Assembly: GCA_963667455.2 (NCBI GenBank)
Contig: CAXXFR010000029.1
Coordinates: 310,001-374,000 of the forward strand
Origin: Bin55 sp963667455
Lineage (GTDB): Bacteria > Pseudomonadota > Gammaproteobacteria > Pseudomonadales > Azotimanducaceae
Direction: 5' to 3'
Length of the DNA: 64,000 bases
Made by a program: the position numbers and the translations under genes. Positions 27,664-37,004 of the stretch are shown one piece after another. The notes beneath the pieces were generated by a model. It made no database searches, was not told the origin of the DNA, and saw only the letters and a program-made list of their open reading frames with translations. The first letter of the stretch is position 1, and the number at the start of each line of letters is the position of its first letter.

Positions 27664-28745
27664 CCCATCCGCCGCTCACCATCAATCTTGCAGATGGACG
27701 GAAGTCCGTAATTCAGATCGGTTCGGGGCTCTTGAAGGATGAAGCGACTTGGCAATCTGTTTCCGATGTGCAACGCGTTGCGATCATCACGAACGAAACC
27801 GTCAACCATCTCTATGGCGACAGTGTTTGTCGTGTACTAAGTGCAAAACCTGACATCATTCGAATCGGCGACGGCGAACAGTTCAAGACACTTGATACCT
27901 TTGGCCAAGTCATCGACGAAATGCTGTCGCTTGGTCATGGTCGAACCAGCCTTGTAATTGCTCTCGGTGGCGGTGTCGTTGGAGACTTGGCGGGGTTCGT
28001 CGCGGCGACGTTTCAGCGGGGAATCAGGCTGGTGCAGATTCCAACGACCTTACTTGCACAAGTCGACTCGGCCGTTGGAGGAAAGACTGCCGTCAATCAC
28101 TCGTACGGCAAGAACATGATCGGCGCTTTCTACCAGCCTGAGCTGGTTGTCGTCGACACCGAGACCTTGTCGACATTGCCGAACAAAGTCTACATCGAAG
28201 GACTTGCCGAAGTTGTCAAATACGGAATCATCCACGATGATGAGTTCTTTCTCTGGTTGGAGCAAAACGCCGAAGCGTTGCTCGGGCGAGATCAAGAAGC
28301 TCTCGCCTACGCAGTAAATAAGTCGTGCGAGACCAAAGCGGCATTTGTGGTCGAGGACGAACGAGAATCCGGCAATCGAGCATTGCTCAACTTTGGTCAC
28401 ACCTTTGGACACGGACTTGAAAACGCTGCCGAGTACGGCAATTTGCTCCATGGGGAGGCAGTCGCGATCGGCATGAGGCTTGCCTCCCATCTCTCTGTTC
28501 AACTAGGACTCTGCAGTACGAAAGACCTCGATCGAATCACAAGTCTCCTTCAAAGGCTCGAATTGCCAATCGATATTCCCAAGAAACTCTCAACGACGAC
28601 AATCAAGGCTGCGATGAGGCACGACAAGAAATCGGTCAACGGGCAACAGCGCTTCATAGTGATTGAAGAGATCGGAAAAGCGCTCGTGACCCAAGACATC
28701 GACCCACGAATCGTGGACGAAACCCTCCAGACAGGTCGCGCTTGA
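27660..28745 (+). CDS. aroB: 3-dehydroquinate synthase
   Basis: Second step of the shikimate pathway, converting DAHP to 3-dehydroquinate with NAD and zinc. A 361-residue protein with ALGGGVVGDLAGFVAATFQRG, IPTTLLAQVDSAVGGKTAVN, the zinc ligands in the EVVKYG ... NFGHTFGHGLEN region, and MRHDKKSVNGQQRF near the end. The frame is open from 27639, but the GTG at 27660 is chosen because it overlaps the aroK stop and follows AAGGTGA five bases upstream. Confidence 0.96.
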   Translation: MTHPPLTINLADGRKSVIQIGSGLLKDEATWQSVSDVQRVAIITNETVNHLYGDSVCRVLSAKPDIIRIGDGEQFKTLDTFGQVIDEMLSLGHGRTSLVIALGGGVVGDLAGFVAATFQRGIRLVQIPTTLLAQVDSAVGGKTAVNHSYGKNMIGAFYQPELVVVDTETLSTLPNKVYIEGLAEVVKYGIIHDDEFFLWLEQNAEALLGRDQEALAYAVNKSCETKAAFVVEDERESGNRALLNFGHTFGHGLENAAEYGNLLHGEAVAIGMRLASHLSVQLGLCSTKDLDRITSLLQRLELPIDIPKKLSTTTIKAAMRHDKKSVNGQQRFIVIEEIGKALVTQDIDPRIVDETLQTGRA

Positions 28746-28819
28746 TGGAGTTAATCTCGCGGACTTCATATCATTGAGTTGTCCCATATGGACAGCAGAA
28801 GCTCGAATTTCTTCAGCCT

Positions 28820-29446
28820 GTGGCCAAGACTAGAACAAGAAACCGAAAGAAAAATCGGGGATTCGTCCAGAACGTGAGTACGCCGTCTTTCCTTCTAGGA
28901 CTGACGGTGGGGCTTGGCATTTCTGTTCTGGTGGTTTCATTCGGAGGCCGCTTTCTCGACTTCAGCAGTGAGCTCTTCGACACACACCCCAACATTGACG
29001 CGGCGTTTCCAGATACGCGATTCGAGTTCCCCGATCGACTGGAAGCCACGGATCCTGCGCGAGTCGGTGCACGTCCATCTGATCAAAACGTAAGCAATGC
29101 ACCTCACGGAGCAACAGGAACCGTCGAACCAGACGGGGAAGTTGCAACTACCGACGGTGGGGATCAACTTGCCGGTACAGACAACGAGGGTCGCGTTGTC
29201 ACAGGTTATGTGTTGCAGGTTGGAGCTTTTAGCAATCAACGAACCGCTGAAGCACTCAGAGCCGAGCTGCTTATCTGGGGCTACAATGCGTACACGACCG
29301 AACACCCGGACGAAGGCACCGAAACTCCATTTCGAGTGATCATCGGTCCCTACGACTCCGAATCGGAAAGCCAGGAAGACATTGAGGGCTTGCGCCAACG
29401 CAATATTTCCGCATTCCTGGTGGTTATGACGGAAGCATCGCCGTAA
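28820..29446 (+). CDS. SPOR-domain cell-division protein (FtsN/DamX-like)
   Basis: A 208-residue inner-membrane protein: basic cytoplasmic tail (AKTRTRNRKKNRG), one membrane helix (FLLGLTVGLGISVLVVSFGG), a periplasmic Pro/Asp/Thr-rich linker, and a C-terminal SPOR domain (about 130-205; YVLQVGAFSNQRTAEALRAE ... FRVIIGPYDSESESQED). SPOR domains bind denuded glycan at the septum. It lies upstream of hslV, the position of ftsN in Enterobacteria and of the PA5052-type gene in Pseudomonas, which supports a divisome role. GTG start. The N-terminal RK-rich segment resembles FtsN more than DamX. Confidence 0.85.
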   Translation: MAKTRTRNRKKNRGFVQNVSTPSFLLGLTVGLGISVLVVSFGGRFLDFSSELFDTHPNIDAAFPDTRFEFPDRLEATDPARVGARPSDQNVSNAPHGATGTVEPDGEVATTDGGDQLAGTDNEGRVVTGYVLQVGAFSNQRTAEALRAELLIWGYNAYTTEHPDEGTETPFRVIIGPYDSESESQEDIEGLRQRNISAFLVVMTEASP

Positions 29447-29479
29447 CTCGAAATCAACACTGCTCGACCACATACCGAA

Positions 29480-30019
29480 TTGACAAAGATTCACGGAACT
29501 ACTGTCTTGTGCGTGAGGCGAAATGATCAAGTCGCCATCGGAGGGGACGGTCAGGTCTCGATGGGTAACACTGTCCTAAAGGGTAGTGCTGTCAAGGTGC
29601 GATTGCTACACAGCGGCAAGGTGCTCGCAGGGTTTGCTGGAGGAACGGCGGATGCATTCACCCTGTTTGAACGATTCGAGGAGATGCTTGAGAAATATCA
29701 GGGGAACCTGTCTCGATCTGCCGTGGAACTAGCGAAGAACTGGAGATCTGATCGCGTTCTGCGACGACTCGAAGCGCTGCTGGTGGTCGCGGATGCGACG
29801 GTTTCGTTGCTCGTAACGGGAACCGGCGACGTCGTTGAACCTGACGACGATCTGATTGCTATCGGTTCGGGTGGCCCGTATGCACAAGCCGCAGCGAAAG
29901 CACTAATGGACAACACCAAGTTAGGCGCCGAAGCCATTGTTGAACGATCGTTGGAAATCGCGGCGGAAATCTGCATTTACACCAACGAGAACCGCACTAT
30001 CAAGGTACTTGGCTCATGA
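29480..30019 (+). CDS. hslV: ATP-dependent protease HslVU, peptidase subunit
   Basis: Proteasome-like threonine peptidase that degrades misfolded proteins delivered by HslU. 179 residues; the short propeptide TKIHG precedes the catalytic Thr in GTTVLCVRRNDQVAIGGDGQ. The conserved GNTVLKGSAVKVR and SGGPYAQAAAKALMDN segments are present. TTG start. The stop overlaps the hslU start by four bases (ATGA), so the two subunits are co-translated. Confidence 0.96.
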   Translation: MTKIHGTTVLCVRRNDQVAIGGDGQVSMGNTVLKGSAVKVRLLHSGKVLAGFAGGTADAFTLFERFEEMLEKYQGNLSRSAVELAKNWRSDRVLRRLEALLVVADATVSLLVTGTGDVVEPDDDLIAIGSGGPYAQAAAKALMDNTKLGAEAIVERSLEIAAEICIYTNENRTIKVLGS

Positions 30020-31347
30020 GCATCATGACGCCGCGAGATATCGTGGGCGAACTTGACAAACACATCATCGGTCAGGAACAGGCGAAACGAGCGGTGGCGA
30101 TTGCCCTGCGCAATCGTTGGAGGCGCATGCAGCTCGACGAGGAGTTTCGCGAGGAAGTAACACCGAAGAACATCTTGATGATCGGCCCGACGGGAGTGGG
30201 CAAGACCGAGATAGCAAGACGATTGGCACGCCTGGCACGGGCACCCTTCATCAAGGTGGAAGCAACCAAGTTCACCGAAGTGGGCTACGTCGGGCGAGAT
30301 GTGGAATCGATAGTTCGAGATCTCACTGACAGCGCATACAAGATGCTCAGAGAAGAGGCATACGGTAGCGTTGAGCAACGTGCTGAGAACGCCGCCGAGG
30401 AGAAGATTCTCGATGCCCTGTCAAGCGGTATCCGGGAACGATCAACGTCCAACCCTCAAGACTACGATGTCGAGAGCACTCGACAGGCGATGCGCAAGTA
30501 CCTTCGGGAAGGCAAACTCGACGAACGGGAGATCGAGATCGAAATGACCACGATGGAGTCTCCGGTAGGAATCGAGTTTTTGGCTCCCCCTGGACTGGAA
30601 GACATGGTCCAGAACCTTCGCGATTCGTTTAGCTCCTTGGGGAGCAAGAAGCCTAGAAGTGCGAAGATCAAGGTTGCCGATGCACGTAGAAGACTCAAAG
30701 ATGAAGAAGCATCGAAACTGATTAACGACGAAGAATTGAAATCACAAGCTCTCGATGCCGTCGAACAGACAGGCATCGTATTCCTCGACGAGATTGACAA
30801 AGTCACGAAGAAAGGAGACTTGGGCGTGGATGTCTCCAGGGAAGGAGTGCAACGAGACCTCCTGCCGTTAATAGAGGGATGCACCATTTCCACTCGTTAC
30901 GGAATGGTCAAAACCGACCACATACTGTTCATTGCGTCGGGAGCATTTCATCTGTCCAAACCTTCCGACTTGATCCCCGAGATGCAAGGAAGACTACCGA
31001 TTCGTGTCGAGTTGAACGCTTTGACTGCCGAAGAATTCAAGCGAATCTTGACCGAGCCTAATGCTTCGCTTACCGAACAATACCGTGAGCTACTTGCTGT
31101 CGACGGAGTTCGTTTGACCTTCGGAGAAGACGGTATCGAACGCATCGCCGAACTCGCCTGCGAAGTCAATGAGAACACGGAAAACATTGGCGCACGTCGT
31201 CTGCACACCATTCTCGAACGTCTCATGGAAGCAATTTCGTTCGATGGAGGGGACAGCGAAGAAGCTCTGCATGTCAACGCGGCGTACGTAGACAAGCAAC
31301 TCAGTGACCTCGTCAAGGATCAAGATCTCTCTCGCTACATTCTTTGA
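30016..31347 (+). CDS. hslU: ATP-dependent protease HslVU, unfoldase subunit
   Basis: AAA+ ATPase ring that unfolds substrates and feeds HslV. 443 residues with the N-terminal TPRDIVGELDKHIIGQEQAKRAVA, Walker A GPTGVGKTEIAR, the pore loop GYVGRD, the I-domain insertion (about 110-240), Walker B VFLDEIDKV, and the C-terminal tail DLSRYIL that docks into HslV. Full length. Overlaps hslV by four bases; DUF971 follows 16 bases downstream. Confidence 0.97.
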   Translation: MSIMTPRDIVGELDKHIIGQEQAKRAVAIALRNRWRRMQLDEEFREEVTPKNILMIGPTGVGKTEIARRLARLARAPFIKVEATKFTEVGYVGRDVESIVRDLTDSAYKMLREEAYGSVEQRAENAAEEKILDALSSGIRERSTSNPQDYDVESTRQAMRKYLREGKLDEREIEIEMTTMESPVGIEFLAPPGLEDMVQNLRDSFSSLGSKKPRSAKIKVADARRRLKDEEASKLINDEELKSQALDAVEQTGIVFLDEIDKVTKKGDLGVDVSREGVQRDLLPLIEGCTISTRYGMVKTDHILFIASGAFHLSKPSDLIPEMQGRLPIRVELNALTAEEFKRILTEPNASLTEQYRELLAVDGVRLTFGEDGIERIAELACEVNENTENIGARRLHTILERLMEAISFDGGDSEEALHVNAAYVDKQLSDLVKDQDLSRYIL

Positions 31348-31363
31348 TCGATCCCCGAGACCA

Positions 31364-31747
31364 ATGCAACCGGCAAGCATCACCTACCACTCGGAGTCCA
31401 GGGCTCTCGAGCTCAAATATGGAGATGGTTCCACCGCCTCGCTAAGCGCGGAATTGCTCAGGGTGTTTTCTCCGTCCGCCGAGGTGCGCGGACATTCCGC
31501 GGAGCAACGTGTGCTGCAGACTGGCAAGAAGCAAGTTCAAATTGTTTCCATCGACGCTGTTGGGAACTACGCCATCCGAATTGTGTTCGACGATGGACAC
31601 GATACTGGCATTTATTCGTGGAACTACTTGCAGGAACTGACACAAAACGAAAAGGAGTACTGGAATCAATACCTCAACGAGCTCAAGCAAGCCAATGCCT
31701 CCCGCCTACCCCAGATTCCACTAGGACACTGGGACCCCAGCTCGTGA
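31364..31747 (+). CDS. DUF971 domain protein
   Basis: A 127-residue protein of the DUF971 family, related to the N-terminal domain of gamma-butyrobetaine hydroxylase and often linked with iron-sulfur functions. Recognised by ITYHSESRALELKYGDGS, the LSAELLRVFSPSAEVRGH segment and YAIRIVFDDGHDTGIYSWNYL. The ATG at 31364 is chosen over the upstream frame extension because it starts just before the first strand and avoids overlapping hslU. Its stop overlaps the GTG of ubiE (GTGA). The position between hslU and ubiE matches Pseudomonas. Confidence 0.9.
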   Translation: MQPASITYHSESRALELKYGDGSTASLSAELLRVFSPSAEVRGHSAEQRVLQTGKKQVQIVSIDAVGNYAIRIVFDDGHDTGIYSWNYLQELTQNEKEYWNQYLNELKQANASRLPQIPLGHWDPSS

Positions 31748-32487
31748 GTGAAGGACAAAAAACCGTCGATTTCGGACATGACGACATTCCGGAACACGAG
31801 AAGGCTCGTCGCGTTGGGGAAGTATTCGATCAGGTAGCCGAGCGCTACGATCTGATGAACGACATCATGTCGTTCGGCACCCATAGAATCCTCAAGCGAA
31901 TCTTCCGAGACTCGATCGGTCTGCGCCCAGGTTTTGATGTTCTCGACCTTGCTGGTGGCACGGGAGACATCGCCCAGCTTGTCAAACCAATCGTTGGACC
32001 GACTGGTTCGGTAACTGTGTTGGATTTGAACGATTCGATGGTAAGGATCGGCCGGGATCGGTTGATCGACCAAGGGATTGCGGATGTGAACTTCATAGTT
32101 GGAGATGCTGAGAGCATCCCCTTGCCAGACGAATCGATGGATGGTGTCACAATTGCCTTTGGAATTCGCAACGTAACCCACAAGGAAAAAGCTCTAACCG
32201 AGTGTTTCCGTGTGCTACGGAACGGAGGAAGGGTTTCGATCCTTGAGTTTTCCCGACCCGAGTCTCGACGGCTTCGAGCCATGTTCAGCATTTTTCGTCG
32301 AACGTGGCCACTCGCGGGTCAGCTCGTCGTGGGCACGCCCTCTCCCTATCGCTACTTGGTTCAGTCCATTGATCGGCATCCTTCTCAACAAGCCATGCTG
32401 CAAATGCTTGAGTTGGCCGGTTTCAGCGAACTAAAATTCGAGAATCTTCTCGGAGGAATCGTCGCAATCCATCAAGGAACTCGATGA
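31744..32487 (+). CDS. ubiE: Ubiquinone/menaquinone biosynthesis C-methyltransferase
   Basis: SAM-dependent methylase of ubiquinone (and demethylmenaquinone) synthesis. 247 residues with the family signatures VGEVFDQVAERYDLMNDIMSFG and FRVLRNGGRVSILEFSRP, and the SAM-binding VLDLAGGTGDIAQL. The GTG at 31744, overlapping the upstream stop by four bases, is preferred to the longer frame. The start of ubiJ overlaps its stop by four bases (ATGA). Confidence 0.96.
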   Translation: MSEGQKTVDFGHDDIPEHEKARRVGEVFDQVAERYDLMNDIMSFGTHRILKRIFRDSIGLRPGFDVLDLAGGTGDIAQLVKPIVGPTGSVTVLDLNDSMVRIGRDRLIDQGIADVNFIVGDAESIPLPDESMDGVTIAFGIRNVTHKEKALTECFRVLRNGGRVSILEFSRPESRRLRAMFSIFRRTWPLAGQLVVGTPSPYRYLVQSIDRHPSQQAMLQMLELAGFSELKFENLLGGIVAIHQGTR

Positions 32488-33017
32488 ACCTACTTCATTC
32501 GACCACTGCAAATGCGCTCGAAGCGGCAATTCGTGCTCGCACCGCCATCGATCCACAAGCTCGAGAAATGGTTTGCGGTCTCGATGGACACACGATTGAA
32601 CTCAGTGTTGACGGAAACCGTCTGTTCATCCGGTTCAAATCGGGACGAGCAACCGTATCAACCAGTACGAGCGAAGAGCCCGCTCTTACGGTGGTAGGTT
32701 CCGTGGTTGATGTCAGCAAGCTATTGCTTTCGAATCAAGGCGGACCGGCGCAAGTGTCCGGCGATGACAGCTTGCTTAGACCGCTACACATGATCTTCAA
32801 ACCCAGTTTCGATTCATTCGAGATGGCCGAACAGGCAAAGGCGACTGCAGAGTACGGGGTCGCCACGGTGCGTTCCACTCTCGAAGGCCTGGCAAGCGAA
32901 TTCACTGCGAATCGCAATGACCACGACCGACTTGCTGAGTTGAGCGAGCAGATTGCCGAGCTTCGGTCGCGAGTCAGTGATCTCGAAGACAGGATTCAAG
33001 CCCTCGAAGACCGGTGA
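32484..33017 (+). CDS. ubiJ: Ubiquinone biosynthesis accessory protein (SCP2-type)
   Basis: Lipid-binding accessory factor of the aerobic ubiquinone complex. A 177-residue protein with an N-terminal SCP2 fold (GHTIELSVDGNRLFIRFKSGRA, EPALTVVGSVVDVSKLLLS) and a C-terminal coiled coil (LAELSEQIAELRSRVSDLED), as in E. coli UbiJ. Position between ubiE and ubiB with 4-bp overlaps at both ends confirms the assignment. Confidence 0.93.
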   Translation: MNLLHSTTANALEAAIRARTAIDPQAREMVCGLDGHTIELSVDGNRLFIRFKSGRATVSTSTSEEPALTVVGSVVDVSKLLLSNQGGPAQVSGDDSLLRPLHMIFKPSFDSFEMAEQAKATAEYGVATVRSTLEGLASEFTANRNDHDRLAELSEQIAELRSRVSDLEDRIQALEDR

Positions 33018-34648
33018 TACCGCTAGGACACGTCCTACGCATCCTATACATAGGAACGCGGTATCGACTGGACACCGCATTAGCTGATCTGCTCGCCAAG
33101 CATTGGCTTCGTTGGTTTCTGCCGGCCACCTATCTTCCCAAACCCAAAAAGTCTTCAGCAGTAAGGCTGCGCGAAGCACTAATCAAACTGGGTCCAATCC
33201 ACGTCAAGTTCGGTCAAGCTCTCTCAACCCGACGAGACCTATTGCCCTTGGAGTTTGCGGACGAACTGGCCACGCTGCAAGATCGTGTACCACCTTTTGA
33301 AACTTCAATTGCAATTGCGCTGATAGAAGCGGAATTGGGGGCCAGCCTAGCTGAGACATTCGCCTCTTTCGAAGAAAAGCCGATAGCGTCAGCTTCGTTA
33401 GCTCAAGTGCACGGTGCAACGCTACACGATTCATCCAGCGTCGTGGTCAAAGTGATTCGACCGGATGTCGAACAATCGATTGTTCGAGACTTGAAGCTGC
33501 TCAAAAGCGTCTCGCGTTTCCTGGAGCGCATCTCTCACATTGCTCGGCGACTGCATCTCGTCGAAGTGGTTGAAGACTACGAGAACACGATCATGGCTGA
33601 GCTCGACCTGACTTCGGAAGCCATGAACACCCATCAACTACGGATGAATTTCGCTGGGTCTCCGTTGCTCTACGTCCCACGAGTTCACATGGAACTAACC
33701 ACGAAGAGCGTCTTCGTGATGGAACGAATAGAGGGAATTCCGATATCGTCGAACGCCGATCTTGAAGCCTGTGGAACCGATCTCAAACTCTTGGCTCAAC
33801 GTGGTGTTGAGACATTCTTCACGCAAGTGTTCACACACAACTTCTTCCATGCCGACATGCATCCGGGAAACATCTTCGTTGACGTAACAGATCCCGCCAA
33901 TCCTTCCTACATTGCGGTTGACTGTGCGATCATCGGCAGTCTTACGGGTGAAGACCAATCATTCATCGCTCGCAACATCGTCGCGTTCTTCAATAAAGAC
34001 TTCGGCGAAATTGCACGCTTACACGTCGAGTCCGGATGGATTCCGGACCAATCCGATACCGAAGCATTCGAACAAGTGATTGCGGAACTGTGCGAACCAC
34101 TGTTCCGTAAGCCGCTCTCAGAGATTTCATTCGGTCAGTTTCTGTTGGCGATGTTTACAACTGCAAGGCAATTCCACATGGAAGTTCAGCCGCAGCTCGT
34201 TCTTCTTCAGAAGACTCTTCTTAACATCGAGGGACTGGGAAGGCAGCTCGATCCCGATTTGGACCTATGGGCCACAGCAAAACCCTTCATGGAAGAGTGG
34301 ATGCAGACCAAATATGGCGCACTGGCGACCGTCGAGGCAACGCTGGATCGCGCACCGGAAATTGCTCTGGAATTACCCTTGCTTCCGGATCTCCTAGCTA
34401 CGGCGCGACGTCGGCTCGCAATCCTAGACCGAACGGTGCAGCACCATCAAGCAAGATTCAGGCAAATTGAGACCAGAGATCAACAGCAAAGGAAACGACG
34501 AGTGATTCGGTGGCTCTGCGGTATCGGCTTGTGCGCCGTCTCTGTGACGCTATTCGTAACCTCGATTCGGGAATTCGAACTGATCTCCATTGCAACAGCG
34601 GCGACGATCACTGGGATCTGCGGGCTTGCCCTGTTGCTCAGTCGCTAG
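33014..34648 (+). CDS. ubiB: Ubiquinone biosynthesis kinase-like protein UbiB
   Basis: Atypical protein-kinase-like ATPase needed for ubiquinone synthesis. 544 residues with the family KxGQ motif (IHVKFGQALSTRRDLLP), the Ala-rich loop ASASLAQVHGA, the catalytic-like FFHADMHPGNIFVD, and two C-terminal membrane helices (LCGIGLCAVSVTLFV and ISIATAATITGICGLALLL). GTG start overlapping ubiJ by four bases. Last gene of the coupled run that begins at aroK. Confidence 0.96.
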   Translation: MIPLGHVLRILYIGTRYRLDTALADLLAKHWLRWFLPATYLPKPKKSSAVRLREALIKLGPIHVKFGQALSTRRDLLPLEFADELATLQDRVPPFETSIAIALIEAELGASLAETFASFEEKPIASASLAQVHGATLHDSSSVVVKVIRPDVEQSIVRDLKLLKSVSRFLERISHIARRLHLVEVVEDYENTIMAELDLTSEAMNTHQLRMNFAGSPLLYVPRVHMELTTKSVFVMERIEGIPISSNADLEACGTDLKLLAQRGVETFFTQVFTHNFFHADMHPGNIFVDVTDPANPSYIAVDCAIIGSLTGEDQSFIARNIVAFFNKDFGEIARLHVESGWIPDQSDTEAFEQVIAELCEPLFRKPLSEISFGQFLLAMFTTARQFHMEVQPQLVLLQKTLLNIEGLGRQLDPDLDLWATAKPFMEEWMQTKYGALATVEATLDRAPEIALELPLLPDLLATARRRLAILDRTVQHHQARFRQIETRDQQQRKRRVIRWLCGIGLCAVSVTLFVTSIREFELISIATAATITGICGLALLLSR

Positions 34649-34660
34649 CCCTCAGTATCC

Positions 34661-36199
34661 CTACGCCACCACTTTACGCGCGTGAACTGGGCGAATGACT
34701 GGAGGCTGTTGCGGGGTGTAAGCCCAGCGAAAGAGTCGATTTTCAAGATTGAGATCGATGATCAAGTAGTTGCCTTCCTCACAGTTGGACTTCGAAAGGA
34801 ACTTTCCAAAACCGAAAATCGCACCATTCTTGCAGCGCAACGTTACTCCGTCGCTGGTGCGGAAAGTCTCATCGAGTTTGAAGCCGCCAATCTCCGATGG
34901 AACGCTAGCGACGAAGTTGTGCACGAATCGAGGAAGTTTGAACACGATTCGGAAGTCTCCGTTAGGCAATAGACCCTTGTCGATCAAACGGCGTTGCTGT
35001 CCCTTCTGTTTGACTTGCTGTTGCACATACTCCACTTCGGCATCTGCCACATCATCGCCAACGAGCTTCCAGACATTTTGTCGGATCTGCTCGACAATCG
35101 GACTGTAGGTCATTTCGACTTCCAGGCTGCTCATGTTGATGCCCTCGTCATCCCCGAATTCCTTGATGGTCTGACGATCCAGAGCTTTGGCGTTCCACTT
35201 GCGGAATGCTCCAACGATAGCTCTCTCCGGCTTGGTGAGTTCGTCCTCGTGACTCAGTTTGCCGATGTAGTCGATCAGGTATCCCTTACCGACTCTAAAT
35301 TGTGGATAGATCTTGAACAACGCAGTAAGCACTTCCTTCGGAGGTACAACCCCCACGTACTTCGCGTTGCCAGTTTTGTTGCGAAACGAAAACTTGCGCT
35401 TGAGGCCTTTCTGAATGTTTGTGACTGAAAGCGGCCTATTGATCGATAGCATTTTCTTAGCCACGTTTTGAATCCTGACACGTTTCGCAGGAGTTCTTGG
35501 CACCCAACAATACTCATCGGAAATAAACTCGATGTCATTGGTGCACAGTAGCATGTCGCGCAGGTTCTTCACGGAAACTGGGCTCTTCAAACAGCCGACA
35601 ATGTAGCCGAGAGAAACTGCACCCGAAGCTCGACACGCACGCCGCGCAACACTTACGGTCTCGTCCAGACGGTTAAGCAGTACATTGTCGACGGGACCGA
35701 CAATGCTGTCTCTCTCCCCATCCACAAAGGTCCATTCATTCAGTCCGCATTGATCGAGAACAGTCTTGGCAGACTTCGACGACCACTCGGTCTGTGTTAC
35801 ACCAGCCTGTTTGAGGCGATGAGCAATCCTCGACCATAGTTCTGGTTCGTCGCGTGGCAAATGAGCGACCATTCGCTGAACAGCAGCGGGAACATTCCGC
35901 GAAGCCACCCGCTTTACTCGCGCTTCGATCTGGCGAACCCGCTCGCGCGTGATCCCAGCCATTTTGCCCGCTTCCTGCAGTGTTATCGGGTCGGATCCAG
36001 GCCATCCCAATCGAGCACACAAGGCCTCGAGGTGGGGTGTGTGCAGGTTTCCTAGAGTGGAGCTCAACAACTGCACCAATGACTGTTCGAGCGATAGCTC
36101 GGAATCGTCAGCCTCTATCTTGGAGGCAGGTGGAAATCGCTCAGACTCCTGTGCCGGAACATCGTCAGGCTGGAACTGACTGGGGTCAGATGTGTTCAT
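34661..36199 (-). CDS. Large DNA-binding protein with isolated sigma-70 region 4 motif
   Basis: A 512-residue protein of unknown role. Residues about 71-98 are a near-perfect sigma-70 region 4.2 helix-turn-helix (ITLQEAGKMAGITRERVRQI), but there is no region 2 or 3, so it is not a sigma factor. A second segment (about 195-245, SLGYIVGCLKSPVSVKNLR ... DEYCWVP) has the look of a HARE-type winged helix, and further winged-helix-like repeats follow. The C-terminal part has a beta-rich domain (EGNYLIIDLNLENRLFRWAY). It sits alone on the minus strand between ubiB and tatA. The ATG at 36199 is preferred over a TTG at 36211. A regulator or a nuclease/restriction accessory protein are both possible. 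Confidence 0.72.
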   Translation of the reverse strand: MNTSDPSQFQPDDVPAQESERFPPASKIEADDSELSLEQSLVQLLSSTLGNLHTPHLEALCARLGWPGSDPITLQEAGKMAGITRERVRQIEARVKRVASRNVPAAVQRMVAHLPRDEPELWSRIAHRLKQAGVTQTEWSSKSAKTVLDQCGLNEWTFVDGERDSIVGPVDNVLLNRLDETVSVARRACRASGAVSLGYIVGCLKSPVSVKNLRDMLLCTNDIEFISDEYCWVPRTPAKRVRIQNVAKKMLSINRPLSVTNIQKGLKRKFSFRNKTGNAKYVGVVPPKEVLTALFKIYPQFRVGKGYLIDYIGKLSHEDELTKPERAIVGAFRKWNAKALDRQTIKEFGDDEGINMSSLEVEMTYSPIVEQIRQNVWKLVGDDVADAEVEYVQQQVKQKGQQRRLIDKGLLPNGDFRIVFKLPRFVHNFVASVPSEIGGFKLDETFRTSDGVTLRCKNGAIFGFGKFLSKSNCEEGNYLIIDLNLENRLFRWAYTPQQPPVIRPVHARKVVA

Positions 36200-36403
36200 G
36201 TGCGTGAGCAATGTTCATACAAAATGCCTGAGTTGTCAACGACATTGAATCTTGAAGTCATGCAGTTGCACAACAAGCAGGGTAATTCAGTACGTTGCTT
36301 TGCTCCCTATTTGAGTCCAAAAAATTCGGAGGGTCGAAAGGCCGTGTGGAAATCTCTTGGTCGGCTTATACTATCTAGGCTGTCGTTGCAAGGAGTCAAG
36401 ACT

Positions 36404-36625
36404 GTGCCAAATTTCGGAGTTACCGAACTACTTCTCGTCTTGGGCATAGCACTGCTATTTTTCGGGCCACGCCGGCTTAAGAATCTTGGCACCGAGATCG
36501 GCGGTGCCATCAAGGGCTTCCGGTCGGCCGTAAAGAACGACGACGAAGAGGAGCGTCAGTCCACCAACGCTGACTCCGACTCGGACGACGAGAGCAACCA
36601 GACTAAGAGCAAAGAGACAGGGTAG
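36404..36625 (+). CDS. tatA: Twin-arginine translocase subunit TatA
   Basis: Pore-forming component of the Tat exporter for folded proteins. The GTG at 36404 has AGGAG about eight bases upstream, giving a 73-residue protein. N-terminal helix (TELLLVLGIALLFFG), the FGPRRLKNLG hinge, an amphipathic helix (IGGAIKGFRSAVK), and an acidic C-tail. Upstream frame extension to 36200 lacks Tat features and is rejected. Confidence 0.92.
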   Translation: MPNFGVTELLLVLGIALLFFGPRRLKNLGTEIGGAIKGFRSAVKNDDEEERQSTNADSDSDDESNQTKSKETG

Positions 36626-36629
36626 TTTC

Positions 36630-37004
36630 ATGTTCGACATTGGGTGGCTCGAGCTACTCGTTGTCTTTGTTGCTGTCCTCGTCGTTCTCGGACCCACCCG
36701 ACTACCCGAAGTTGCCCGTACGCTCGGCCTTTGGACCGGCCGGCTTCGACGAATGTACAACAATTTCAAACTCGAAATTGATCGAGAAGTGGGTATGGAC
36801 GACATTCGGCAGCAACTTCACAACGAGAAGATCATGGCGGAAATGCATGCACTCGAGCAGGAGACTCAATCCATTCTGCACGAAGTGAACACACCTACGC
36901 CGTCGCACTCTGACCAATCAAGCACGTCCAATCCGCCGTCGTCCGATTCACCGAATCCGTCCGACACCGACGACTCCGACAGCTCCCAAGCTCGGAATGG
37001 CTAA
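36630..37004 (+). CDS. tatB: Twin-arginine translocase subunit TatB
   Basis: Part of the TatBC receptor for twin-arginine signal peptides. MFDIGWLELLVVFVAVLVVL carries the conserved Glu at position 8, followed by GPTRLPEVART and a long amphipathic helix. 124 residues, with a Ser/Pro/Asp-rich tail of low complexity. Starts five bases after tatA; ends eight bases inside tatC. Confidence 0.92.
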   Translation: MFDIGWLELLVVFVAVLVVLGPTRLPEVARTLGLWTGRLRRMYNNFKLEIDREVGMDDIRQQLHNEKIMAEMHALEQETQSILHEVNTPTPSHSDQSSTSNPPSSDSPNPSDTDDSDSSQARNG

